64,000 nucleotides of DNA from Selaginella moellendorffii (GCF_000143415.4 NW_003314356.1:102345-166344), one strand, 5' to 3'; positions 44,560 through 56,225 are shown, counted from the first letter of the stretch. Program-made: numbers and translations. Notes: generated by a model from the letters alone, not told the origin.

Positions 44560-45904
44560 CTGTAACAGGAATCAAAGAAGTTGAAGAAAGCGAAGCTCCA
44601 TCCGAAGGAAGATATAATAAAATATCATTATATTTTAGTATCTTTATAAGTATGAATAATTTTCTAAAACAATTTTAGTCTTCAAGATTAGCATTTTCGA
44701 CAACATCCATCTTACAACTGATATATATCCCAGCTGAAAATATGTTTCTTTTTTAATAATTTTCTTTAAAAAAAGTTTTTATATTTTATGTAGATAATGG
44801 TATTCTATAGTATTTAATAAAGCCAAAAATTTCTTCAGTTATAAGGAAGCAGTTGTTCTTGCAATAAAAAATATATTTTAGTTATTCATGTATATAGTTG
44901 TATGTTAGATCTAATGCTAGAGCAAGATCAAAAGACTTATGTAAACCATATGTTTTAACTATAGAAGATAAATCATTTCGTCAATATTGAGACAAAAGAT
45001 AAAACTCATGTAAAGCTGCTGGTAGATTTAAGTAAGATTATGAGCAAGAAGACTCATTAAAAATATAAAAGATTTTGCTTAATTTTGAGATATTATTAAG
45101 ATATGGATTTGATATTTGTATGTGTATGAGATATCTCATACCATATTAGATACCATGTCATATAGTAGACATGAATGCATAGTTTTATCATGAAGCATTA
45201 GTACAGGTTTGTCCTAATACAAATATTATATCTCTAATGCAATTATTATCTTTCGATGAAGATAAAAGAGAATATTAGTTTAAGAAGATCTATAAAGTTT
45301 CTCTTATGTAGAATTTTCTTGAAATAGTTTTTCTATCTTTGGATGGATGGTAAAACTAGTGCATTGATATTTTATTTTATGTTTCCTTATCTTCCGTGAT
45401 TTGTCATTGTAAGTATTATTTCTACAACAGCACAGAGGAGCCCAAAAAGTTGTTTATCTATGATATAAGAACATAAACCTCTTAGTATATAAGGAGAAAG
45501 GTAAACAAGAAATACAACCTTAGCTCCTTTATACATGCAAAACTAAAGCAAAAACTTTGACACAATTAACAGCAAAATGCAAATTAAAAACACTTGATGC
45601 TATATACTTATATTTAATTTACTCCACACTACAGTTTTAAAATAACTTAAAACTGCTCTATGAAGTATATAAAATGTATAGACAAATTAATAATTGTCTA
45701 TCATTAAAATAAACTACTCATTGCTATCTCTTATAGCATGATATCCAGATGACAAATATTCCAAACCATCTTAAGTTCCACCAACTAATAAATCATAATG
45801 ATATAACAAATGCATGATGCAATGAATATAGATGGTAGTAAATTCTTGAAAAAATTAACCTTGTATGCATTTAAAATAGTAAGTTTGCCAACCAAGATAT
45901 ATTT
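44560..45904. other. AT-rich non-coding DNA
   Basis: Very AT-rich, no open frames of interest and no recognisable coding homology. Probably transposon interior between the ALDH fragment and the Helitron-like hairpins. Confidence 0.5.
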
Positions 45905-45930
45905 CCAGTAGAGTTGGGATCCTTGCTATG
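45905..45930 (+). repeat. Helitron-like terminus, degenerate copy f
   Basis: CCAGTAGAGTTGG, a weakened form of CCAGCAGAGCTGG, followed by CCTTGCTATGG. Upstream AAATTAACCTTGTAT matches the upstream side of copy a (3627-3640), so it is the same family. Confidence 0.4.
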
Positions 45931-46822
45931 GCAAGAGAGCATGGGTCTCAGGAGAGTTATGGTTATTAGCTTTCATTCATGAGGGTGTAAACTTACAGAA
46001 AAAAGTATGGTGGATTATATGCAACAAAAAAGAACAACTTGAAAGATAATATATAGAAAATTAAATATAAATGGAAAGGATTTTTAAATAAAAAAGCACA
46101 TTTTATTCTAATTGGTTAAGGGTATTAGGATACTTGGGGGGGTTAAATATCTTAGGGTTTGAGTAGGATGAACTCCCAAAATGTTGAAATTCAAATAAAA
46201 CAAAACTTTCAGCTTCATATATATATAAATTGTATAAAGAATCTTACAATCTATTGTGTTGCAAAGAACTATTATGCATTATTTGGATTTTGTGACTTTA
46301 TATTTTCTTAATATATCTAGAACCATTCTCCATTGCTGGCTTATGAGGTTTAATATAAATGTGGTAGCAAGCTAAATATATTTATTTATGTATGTATAAA
46401 TGTAAAACCAGACATATAATAGAAATTTTATTATTCTTTAGTAAATTATGAATGTTAGAGGCATAACTCAATATGCAATTAAAGTTATAATTTCTCCAAA
46501 CTAAACTGTTATTTTTTGGTAATCTATGATTCTTTGGTTTTGTGAAAACTCAATTTCTTTTAAAGCATGGCAGAAATTTGTATATGTGTTTAGGGTTGTG
46601 CACCTTTTTATAAAGGCAATAAAAACATCTAATTCAAATTTAATAATGATAAAAAATGATCTTACTTCCCCAACACACATTATTATCTATTTATATTATT
46701 GTACATTTCTCTGGATATGAATACTAAAAAATTTTAGTTAAATTTAACTTTATATATAATAAAATTTTCTAATATTGTAAAATTAGAAAAGAAGAATTAT
46801 TTATCTTGGCTATGTTATATCT
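45931..46822. other. AT-rich non-coding DNA
   Basis: No gene seen. The last 60 bp (TTAGAAAAGAAG...CTTGGCTATGTTAT) match the upstream flank of copy a, so they belong to the Helitron-like 3' end. Confidence 0.45.
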
Positions 46823-46849
46823 CCCAGCAGAGCTGGGGTCTGTGCTAGT
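46823..46849 (+). mobile_element. Helitron-like 3' terminus, copy g
   Basis: Perfect hairpin CCCAGC, AGA, GCTGGG (46823-46837), CTAG at 46845-46848, then T. About 60 bp upstream and 20 bp downstream are related to copy a. It would end an element starting at 40030. Confidence 0.62.
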
Positions 46850-47029
46850 CCTTCTATATTTAAAAGAGTAAGGGTGACATATTCAATTGAGATTCTTTTC
46901 AAGGTTAATGGTGGAGATGAAAACACATGGCAAAAAAACAGTTGAGGGTGAAACGTTTTTTTTTATAGTTTTTTTCAATGCATTTTTCCAGAAGAGCTTA
47001 TCACCGCGGCTGCACACCATGAGGTTCGT

Positions 47030-47705
47030 TGCATGATTGCATTGGTTCTTACGTTATATACTTTGTGCTCATGAATCTTTCCTTTACTGTCCAGTTTGTA
47101 CTCAAAGATGCCGTCAAAGAGACCTCTGGCTTCCCACGGCACTTGTGGAATCGTGAACAGACCATCTGATCACAATAGTGTGATGTCCAAAGGCTGCCAG
47201 ACACTCAAGATTTCCACCCAGATCAACTTGAAAAGCATTCTACCATTCAGCCGGAGCACCTATATAATACACTTGTAAGTCTGTGAAAGCAGTTTACTGG
47301 ATCTCTGAAATGTCCTCTCTGCACCAAACAAGATAAGCCACTCTACGTTTACTTCATTCTCCTGTATATCTGATAGCTCAGATCTCCATGGAACAGAACA
47401 GGCAGCTCCTCCCTGAAAGTCTTGATGGCATAGCCTACATTGACATGGTAATCCAGACTTCCTTCCTTGCTCTTTGCTACTAACAGATCCTCTACTTTGC
47501 TATTCAGCTTGGTCGAGAGATTGCAATAATGCACTTGAAGAGGTTGCTTGAATCTATCTCTGCTGCTATATGCCAAGCTCGGCACTACCTCTAACGGAAG
47601 CAGCTCACTACACCATCTTGTCAAGTTCGCTGCAAACTGAATATTGTCTTCCTCAGTCAAGCTGATTTCTTCCAGTTCTTCATGCCAAACAATGGTATGG
47701 CACTC
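47030..47705 (-). pseudogene. DUF2358/NTF2-like protein fragment
   Basis: Minus exon about 47705-47365 encodes a helical start (FAANLTRWCSELLPLE) and YAIKTFREELPVLFHGDLSY, the start of the DUF2358 (NTF2-like fold) domain of plant proteins of unknown function, often plastid-targeted. A second part, about 47260-47030, encodes LNGRMLFKLIWVEILSVWQP and IPQVPWEARGLFDGIFEYK with KGKIHEH. Around 47175 two single-base shifts partly cancel (the IRWSVH stretch is in another frame), and the exon between them is damaged. A gene fragment or pseudogene. Confidence 0.75.
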
Positions 47706-49688
47706 TTAAGTTTGAGGTAAAAAGCTTTCACATTTTGTTTGTCAAGCTACCTTGGTTGACTTGCACAGGCTTAACCTCAGCGAGTCCATCTATCCACTGG
47801 CAAGTTCTCAGTGTTGAGAATAGCGAGCCAAGTGGCAGTGACTGAAGAGGTGAGTTTTCTATTTTTTATGCTTTTAGCTCCCTGGCAAACATCTGTATTC
47901 TCTTTTCTTCTTCTCTAGATTACTGACAACCTTGCTTGGAATGTATTGCAGTCATACACATTGGAGATTAAGTTTCTTGAAGCTCTCTGATGCTTCAAAC
48001 AAAAGGCAAGCACTGCCACCGTCAAGCATACATGACAATTGGCTTCAAGAAGATGATGGCTAGGTTTATGAGTTTTGCAATTGTCAATTTTGCAACTGTT
48101 CTTGGCTCTTCTGTATCTGCCAAGTGAGTATTTCTGAGATATGACTCGATTTCTGATGTTGAAGCATGTGAAGCTTTATGCAGTTTTGGTCAGAGTCTAG
48201 AACAATGCACTGGATCTTTGCACAGAAACACAGGAAACATTCAAAATAACCCAGCACTTGAGGTGATATGCTCATTAACGTTTGTGATTTGTTTATCTCG
48301 AGGCATCTTTTTTAGGCACTTTGAGCATTGACTTACACAGGAACTTTCATTGGTGGGGGCAACGATTCTAGCAAAGAAGGCTCTGGAAGAAGCTTATATT
48401 ACGAAGCAGATGATCTGTTTTCAGACCTCTTGAAAGATGAAAATGAAGGCTCAGCATTAACAAGAAGTGACTATATCGCTTTTAAGGTTACAAAGGTCCA
48501 TCTTGCAGGAACATCATTGGTTGTATCCTGGAATGAAGGCTACGTTGGAAGCAGCAATGGGGTACATAATTTATCCCACAGCTTTTGCAAGTCTATTTCG
48601 ACGTTGCATTGCAAGATATGAGCGATTGTAAGTTCCAAACCTTTGCATTTAATCTGCTGCTCTTTGTATGTTTAGCACTACTCTGCACTCTTTTACCTAT
48701 GATCTTCTTCAGAATCAATGCCATGTTTCCGGATAAGGCATTTTCAATTGAGGTAAGCAAGATTAGTTTACTCATAAGCTGACTCATGTCTTAAATCAGG
48801 TCCAACAAACGTGTTGTCAGTTTGTGCACACTTTCTTCAAGAAATCTCCTCAATTCATTGCTCTTTGAAGGTAAGCCTTTCTTCTCTATTTGAAGTTGTT
48901 ATCCCAAAAGAAGTAAAAACATTGCAGAAGCCCATCACCAGTCAACCTCAAACAAGTGACAGTAAAGTAAGATGGATTTCACAATGTTTGAGTGTTAAAC
49001 TTCTATTACATTTACGAGACTGAGCTTCCTTTGCAACTATGTTGAGTGGTTGGAGACCAGGGGGTGGTGGTACTTGTTTCAAGGATGGTGTAAGAGAGCT
49101 CTTTGAAACTCTGGAGTTGGTTCTCTACAAAAACCTCTTCTTATGGTAATCGAAGTTTCTCACTGTTTATGTTGTGTCTAATCTTCACAAACATCCAGGC
49201 ATAAAACTTCTGCCATCCCGGACCAGTCCCGGCTGCTATTTTTTGTCATAACCGCCATAGCAAAGCTTGCAACGTGCCATTGAGAGCTCTTGCCTAGAGC
49301 TTGAGTGCTAAGGTTTGTTTTTTTTTTTTGTCTTCTCTAAGAAACTTTCTTGAGTTTAAGTTGCTGTTCTTGATGAAGGTGGCACAATCACATCAACTAC
49401 TCAAAAAGACTGTCTGGAGAAGAATTGAAGATCACCATTGCTGCCTACGACTGAGTCCCTGGAGTGGAGAAGCTGGTGATGAATGCAAAGATGGACCTTG
49501 CCTTGCAGCTTATACAGCATGAGAAGCCCGAGAGCTTGCTACATTACTACAAGGCCATGGAGCTGTCCACAAAGTTCGATTTGTTTCTCACATGTCCAAG
49601 AAGATTTGGCCCCCTGTCGATCACAACATGGTCAGATGCTACCAGCATTTTGGACAAATATTCACAGGGTTATACTTCCCACCAAAGG
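47706..49688 (+). other. Unrecognised exon-like blocks before the gap
   Basis: Open blocks with plausible splice sites: 48328-48560 (LYYEADDLFSDLLKDENEGS, YIAFKVTKVHLAGTSLVVSW), about 49040-49145 (FKDGVRELFETLELVLYKNL) and 49464-49590 (KMDLALQLIQHEKPESLLHY). They could be exons of one unrecognised plus-strand gene running into the gap. No known domain is visible. The last 85 bp are duplicated at 51268. Confidence 0.3.
49604..49688 (+). repeat. Duplicated segment, left copy
   Basis: GATTTGGCCCCC...CACCAAAGG is nearly identical to 51268-51355, differing by a C/T and one extra G. It ends exactly at the assembly gap. Confidence 0.85.
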
Positions 49689-50109
49689 NNNNNNNNNNNN
49701 NNNNNNNNNNNNNNNNNNNNNNNNNNNNNNNNNNNNNNNNNNNNNNNNNNNNNNNNNNNNNNNNNNNNNNNNNNNNNNNNNNNNNNNNNNNNNNNNNNNN
49801 NNNNNNNNNNNNNNNNNNNNNNNNNNNNNNNNNNNNNNNNNNNNNNNNNNNNNNNNNNNNNNNNNNNNNNNNNNNNNNNNNNNNNNNNNNNNNNNNNNNN
49901 NNNNNNNNNNNNNNNNNNNNNNNNNNNNNNNNNNNNNNNNNNNNNNNNNNNNNNNNNNNNNNNNNNNNNNNNNNNNNNNNNNNNNNNNNNNNNNNNNNNN
50001 NNNNNNNNNNNNNNNNNNNNNNNNNNNNNNNNNNNNNNNNNNNNNNNNNNNNNNNNNNNNNNNNNNNNNNNNNNNNNNNNNNNNNNNNNNNNNNNNNNNN
50101 NNNNNNNNN
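49689..50109. other. Assembly gap
   Basis: 421 N bases. All frames reported across it are meaningless. Confidence 1.
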
Positions 50110-50183
50110 CAATTCTCTAGTGGATCTCTGTGAGCTTCTTCTGGATCTGCTTCGCCCCACTGTGCCAAACCACTTATAACCTT

Positions 50184-50320
50184 TTGGAGTAGATTGTAAA
50201 TCAGCTATTTACAAACATTTTTAATTCATTAATTATTTTATTAATATTATTATTGAATTAAATAATTATAATTAAATATTAAATTAGCTGATTCTGCTAA
50301 TTTACAATCTATCCACTCAA
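50184..50320. mobile_element. MITE with 6-bp target duplication
   Basis: 137 bp, very AT-rich inside. Inverted ends: TTGGAGTAGATTGTAAAT on the left and the complement TTGAGTGGATAGATTGTAAAT on the right, differing by a small indel. AACCTT occurs on both sides (50178-50183 and 50321-50326). No coding capacity. Confidence 0.75.
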
Positions 50321-50326
50321 AACCTT

Positions 50327-51267
50327 TATGATACACATGCTGCAATGCGAACAATACTCAGCCAAGGACATTCAACCATTCCCCACTTGGAGCATGTCAG
50401 GATCTGAAAGAGAGAAGCTTGAGAAATTTATGCAAAGCCAACCATTGATCTCACTGTTCCACCCTTTGGGATGCCCACAAATTGTTGGCGTCCGCTAGCA
50501 ACTCTATACTGCAAGCAAAACTGGTCATAGAAGGGAAAAAGAAGAAGAGCTAAGAGAACTTTACCATGGCTATCTGTCTTTAGTGATGTCTGTCAGCTAG
50601 CTATTCACATACTTCCCAGCCCACATGGTTGGATGATCTGCTCCCCTATGCACAGAAACATGAGCTCTTATATCGCAAGAGATAGCAACAAAAAAAATTT
50701 AATTACCATTCACACATTACATAGAAGATAGGATGTTTGCTTTTGTTGAGAGCCTCACTCACTGGGTTTTGTGGTGGTGTTGCTCCATTTCTGAGATGCA
50801 AACATTGTTTGCATACTGAGCATGAGAAGGCTGATTTTTCTTGTGAAATCAATTTTCATACTTGAGATAGTCGGTTCCCTATATGAGAAGAAATAACTCA
50901 ATTGACATGTTGAAATGGAACAAAATCAGCATGTTTACTGTACTTGTGTCTTGAAACTCGTGGCTCTTTGAAGCCACTCAATGGCATTTATAAGTCGTTC
51001 TCCTGGAAAACATCTACAAATGATAAGTTGTTCATTGGAAAAAAGAACTCTCTACCTTCCAGTAAATTTCACCAGATCATTACCTGTACTTTTGAGATCC
51101 ACATTGAGACCTTTCAGCTTTCCTATCACTACCGCATCCTTGATCCCTGTATGGAAAAAAAATGTTTTCTATTCTACATCTTCTTCCACAATTGTACAAC
51201 TGACCTCTTCCAGAATAAGATGTGAAGCTGGCTATATATATAGATATAACATTATAATTTGGCCCCC
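50327..51267. other. Non-coding or unassigned DNA
   Basis: Open frames at 50944-51225 overlap in two frames and match nothing I know. No supported gene. Confidence 0.35.
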
Positions 51268-51610
51268 GGGAGATTTGGCCCCCCGTCGATCACAACATGG
51301 TCAGATGCTACCAGCATTTTGGACAAATATTCACAGGTTATACTTCCCACCAAAGGATCAACTACAAGAAAATAAGTTCAAGAAAAACAAAGAGCAAAGT
51401 CACAAGGATCTGGCTCACCCAGCAATGCACAAATCAAAACAAAACTTTGGAAATTGTAAGAGCTGGACTTTAATTTTCCTTGAGAGTTTTCAAGAATATC
51501 TGTCCACTAGGATGAATGTTGCAGTGATAGATTCACGTTTTAAACACCACCTACATTTTCCAACAAGAGATAAGATCTTTGAATTCTTCATCCTTTCCAC
51601 ATTATCTTGA
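51268..51610 (+). other. Right copy of duplicated segment plus open stretch
   Basis: The 88-bp segment shared with 49604-49688 continues here into a frame with GQIFTG-like then LYFPPKDQLQENKFKKNKEQ and DSRFKHHLHFPTRD. Family not recognised. It may be the true continuation of the exon cut by the gap. Confidence 0.35.
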
Positions 51611-53157
51611 GAGGCTTTAATGGATAATTGCTGGGGAGGCTAATGTTGACCTTAGAAAGGGATCCTATGAGATCAAGAAGAATTTCTTCAAAATTGAGAA
51701 TTGAGCTAAGAAATTCCATACATGCAAGTAAACCCAGAAGAAAAAGAATGGTCAAGATGGCTTGTGAGCCAAGGAAATGGCAATCTCCCTAACCAAGGTT
51801 TAACCAAGTTTACATTGCTGAGTTCACACCCCATTGATCAAAGAAGTATATGTATGAATTTGTATATGATAAATGTATCTGTAGTTGATTCCCCAGATAA
51901 ATCCCTGCACCACGACCCAGTGATCATACAAAGATAGAAGATGGCCAACTGTATATGGCTTTAGAGTTGGTAGCAGCATGCTCAAGGCTGGATGGTTGCT
52001 GGTGAATTCTTGCAGACTTTCACCTAGCATGCTAGGTAACTATAGAGCAGCAAGGAAAGAACATTCAGAAACTTACTTTGTGAGGAGTCAAATAATCCAG
52101 AACACCTTCTGCTCGAAGTTCCTCAAGGATCTGAAGAAAGAAACATTTAGACCATGAAAGAATACAAGAGATTCCTTACTGACCCTGCCATCTTGCAAGT
52201 TATACATAAAAGATTTTGATTAGAATCCTTTCTATAATTTTAAATTTCTATAATAACTTCCTATACAGTGATAATAATTGCAACAATATGGGATATGAGA
52301 GACCATCTGCTTATATTACTTTTGTTACCAATAAAAGAAAGGGTATATACAAAGACAATGTTCCATTGTCATAAAAAGTATTTGTGGATATTGATGATCT
52401 CCAAGGTATAACTATCAATCTCTACACTAAAATGACATTATGAATTTCAGACAAACAATTTGAAAAATATACATCATCACTACTGGATGATGAAAACAAA
52501 CAACTAATTCTTTAGGATTCATGTCACCTATGTAACAGATGTCCTATCTATTCCAGCGGAGCTGGATTTCTTGCTAGTTATCTTTAAACGGAATACAAAG
52601 CCTTTAGATCTAAATAAATGTTTGTAGAAAATTAATAGAGCGACCAGAGTTTGCTCAGTGCAGCGTTATTGAATCTTTTCCATTTTAGAGTGCATTGAGA
52701 AAGAAAAATAGGCTTCTATGTTGAAAGCTGTTGGACTACCATCTTTGTAGCTGCCCAATTATTGTCCTTGTACTGTATGTCTTTAACAGTTCCATTCAAG
52801 GTTGTCTCGCTGGCAAGGTAGGAGAAGATTTTAAGGTGCCATTTATTATTTAATCGGTCCACAATCTACATCCATTGGAGGAGTGATAAAAGCCATGTCC
52901 ATATCAAGAAGGAGAACAAGATGGATACCTTAACTCTAAAGACACAACATGACATTCTCTATTGCTTGAGTGTTGATAGAAAATACATGGTGTTATTCGT
53001 TTGGTTTGCTCATTTATTGTTCAAAGATTGATCCTTCTTGAATTTTGTCCATTTTTTAACTGAATTTCCCAAACCGAGAACATATTGCATCTTTTCGGTT
53101 CAAGGAAAAGGCGTGTTCATTCTTTTAGCAAACAATATACAAATGATTACAAAAATA
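51611..53157. other. Non-coding DNA with Helitron-like terminus h
   Basis: No gene seen. The hairpin CCAGC, GGA, GCTGG at 52553-52565 followed by CTAG (52574-52577) and T is the fifth clear copy of the Helitron-like 3' end. The sequence after it (TTATCTTTAAACGG) weakly resembles the TACTTCTTTATTTAAA unit. Confidence 0.5.
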
Positions 53158-53195
53158 ATAAATAAATAAATAAAATAAAATAAAATAAAATAAAA
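53158..53195 (+). repeat. (AAAT)n/(AAAAT)n microsatellite
   Basis: ATAAATAAATAAATAAAAT followed by repeated AAAAT units. Confidence 0.85.
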
Positions 53196-54049
53196 ATCTT
53201 ATGTCAAGTGTTGCCTGGCAATTGAGCAGCCAATTCTAGACTATCTGCACCATTCTAGACAATGTAGACCTAATTCCTGGAACAAGGATGGTGCAAGCTG
53301 GATTTTGCTGCTACTTCTCCCAGGGCTTTGTATCACAGCCGGTAGAGAATAACCCACTGGTTGTCTTAGCAGAGATCATGGTGGAGAAGAGTTGATAATG
53401 GAAGAAGGCTATAAAGTTGAGTTGACGTTCCAGGGCTCATGGCTATTACAATCGTTTGGCTTGATTTCGTCAGAGCATGGGCCTCAATATTGCAGGGGAA
53501 AGAGACGTCTTTCGTTAAGGTGGAGATTATTCTCGCGTTCAATTAACAACAGAACGCTCTTCAAGTAAGTGGCCGTGTATTTTATTGCAGAAGTAAAACG
53601 ATGAATATTCCTTCATGAAAGCTCTTGAATTTCTTTTTGAAGAGCTAGATTATATCATGCAGTCCTTTTCACCTTTTCATTGTATTCATTTCTACTCAAT
53701 GGTGTAAGCACTTTCTCATATTTTTGCAGTAATAATCATGGAGTTAATACTAATATGCATTGCTCAAGAAGATTATAACCAGGTGATGCTTGGAAGAGCT
53801 TTCAGCAGTGAACGATATTTGCTAATTCGTGAAGGATGTCCCTACTTTAAACTCCTCTTGAGTAAGCACACCATTCCCTACAAACGTCAGCATTTTTAAG
53901 CTTTGAAAGCTCTAGAAGTGGTTGTGGCTCTGGTTGGATTACTCTTTTTTTTTTGTTCTTGCTCTAATACCATTATCACTATGCATAGATGGATGTCATC
54001 TACTATAACTCTAAAAACTATGCTCAGAGACGTCCAAAGAATATTCCAC
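53196..54049. other. Non-coding DNA
   Basis: No supported gene. Short acceptor-like sites exist but no recognisable protein. Confidence 0.35.
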
Positions 54050-54215
54050 TAAAGTTGGTAATGAAGGTCTTTGGTTTATCATATCTTGACCACAACTCAA
54101 TCCCAAAATTATCTACTAAAAAGATCAGATCAGCAAATATCTTGTTGGATAAGGATCTCAGCTGTGAGCTCAGCAAGCTTTCCAAGCAGAAAGACAAGGA
54201 GTCAAAGTAAGTTTT
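54050..54215 (+). pseudogene. Receptor-like kinase fragment
   Basis: LSYLDHNSIPKL then KIRSANILLDKDLS resembles kinase subdomain VIb of plant receptor-like kinases (IKSANILLD). The catalytic HRD is gone (LSTKK is found in its place) and the DFG motif is decayed to LSKLSK. Nothing else of the kinase is found nearby. A small, non-functional piece. Confidence 0.5.
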
Positions 54216-55708
54216 CTAATGCTATTGTTTCCTCTTATTCTTTCAAGAAGGTATGGTAAATAAGGACAAAGCTGAGGAAGTCTAGTTTGATTTGAAAAAC
54301 AATCGCCAGGGCATCAAGGTTCGAGAAAGGCTGGCTTAATTTGAAACTAATTTGGAACTGGATACAAAGTTTTGACAAATGTGTTTTTTCCAGGGCAAAT
54401 CTTCTTGCAATATCAAATTTCAAGCAAGAGTTTTTGGCTATCTAGCATCCAATGACTACAAAACCTGGTTTCATAAGATCAGCAATTCTTGCTGCCTTGA
54501 AATTTGTTCAAGTTTTCAGCAATGGCCTAAGAAGAAATTTACTTCCAAAGATTTGAGTTTCTGGATTCACACCATGTATAGATTGCCTAGTATGAAGCAT
54601 AAAGCCAAAAAGTTTTTAGGCTTAATGCATGCAACCTCCGGAGCTCTACCTGGAAGACGGAACTAGAATTCAATGTTTTTTAGAATGATTTTTCATATAG
54701 AGGTCTGAATCAGCTCACACTCCCTGCTGGAATTCTGGCTCAAGCTCGGTGCACTGCCAATAGCCAGGTCCCTGGAAATAGCTTCTGCATTGGGAGCTAG
54801 TTCATGAGAGATCCGTCACTTTCTGGGCCAAATGACAAAGAGCAAGCTCGCGATGTGCCTATGAATAGGATACAACTCGTTATAAATTTTCGAAAATTCA
54901 AGCATGAAGAGCACCACGGGATTCTTTGAAGCGTAAATGGAAGCGGCAGGACATGGAAATGGTTTAAAAAGAAGACAGGGTAAGAGGAGGACCAAGAGGA
55001 CGACAACCGACTACCATTGTATAGCTAGAAAAGAAAGATGAAAAGAATGGGTGGAGTTATTTTTGTCCTGGTGCTGGAAGATGTTGATCCCACTTTGGGT
55101 AAAGGCTTCTACTTTTATAAGCAGGTAAATCTGGAATTATGAATGCTTCTTTTCTTAGCACCTCCAGCCAAGAGCAAGAAGTAGAAGAAGATGAGGCTGC
55201 GACCTCCGGTTATTATCTTCCAGTGATTTTCGAGGAGCCACACCAAAAACTCTGGAAGAGGTTAGCAGTAGAACTTCTCATTGATCAATAGGAGGCAACT
55301 CGATATGCCTGAGCTATAAACCTTGGAGGCACCTCTTCTCGTAGCCCAGAAAAAATCCCAGAAAAGTGGAGAACCAATCTGGGACGACAACCAGCTCCAG
55401 CATCCGAGTCCTCTCCTCTGGTTCCTCAGACGATGGGCTGCTCAAGGTCTTCTGCTCATTCTCGTCAGGTAATGGTTTTCTGTGCAGGTGTGCTACAAAA
55501 TTGAAGACTCACCTGTTCCACCAAAACCATTTCCCATGGTCGAGGAAACAGGATTGCAGACAATGCACCACTTTCTGCAAAACCTGATGTAGAAGAGGTT
55601 GCTGTGGACAGTGAGGGTGTGAAGATTGTCAATATTTCTGTGGAGTCTAAGTCAAGTTACTATACAATGTAGCACTGACTTTGTGATGTCTTCAAAGAGC
55701 GTAACAAG
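54216..55708. other. Unassigned DNA with exon-like pieces
   Basis: 54379-54666 is open (RVFGYLASNDYKTWFHKIS, KKFTSKDLSFWIHTMY), but I do not recognise it. An acidic block SSQEQEVEEDEAATSGYYLP lies at about 55170-55240. May belong to decayed genes near the kinase and P-loop fragments. Confidence 0.3.
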
Positions 55709-56225
55709 ATGGGTACGACTTCTGGATTGGAGGTAAATCACGTATTTTTTCATCAATCACGTATGTTATTAATCAAGTGGCACAGCAGGGTGCTGGAAAG
55801 ACCTCTATATTATGCGCTGATGGGCCAAGGTGGCGGCATTAGCATGAACACTGATACCAACGATTTTTTTCCAGACATGGAGTGGCATGAAAGTGTTTAT
55901 TGTGGTGTTGGATACATAGATGTGGCAGGTGTTAACTTGCAGGTAAAATTTTCTTCCTTACTCGGCTTTGATTGGTTTACTGATTGGTTCCATGTAGGAC
56001 CTGTCATACAAAGAAGAGCAGCTGAAGAATGATTTGTTGAGAGCAGATCCGTATGAAAGCTTTGACTTGGTAGTTCTTGTGCACAATCTGGCTCACAAGA
56101 TTCCCAGGCTGCAACAACAGGCTGCCGATCACTCTCGACCAGCTCTTGGCACCCTCCTGGACGAGATCACTACTGCTTTTTTGTTTTCACCACAATGGCT
56201 TTTTTGCAGAAAAAATTATTGGACA
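55709..56225 (+). pseudogene. P-loop NTPase (GTPase-like) fragment
   Basis: After a CAG acceptor, GAGKTSI (55789) is a Walker A core. The frame then shifts by one, giving ALMGQGGGISMNTDTNDFFP and VGYIDVAGVNLQ. After an intron (55943-55997), DLSYKEEQLKNDLLRADPYE and FDLVVLVHNLAHKIPR with LLDEI follow. The DxAGVNLQ and VLVHNLAHKIP stretches are like a plant family of P-loop proteins of unknown role. The frameshift after the P-loop and the lack of both ends show it is broken. Confidence 0.6.

Noticed and set aside
49464-50179. Five ORFs crossing the N run
   Set aside because: Their length comes from unread N bases.
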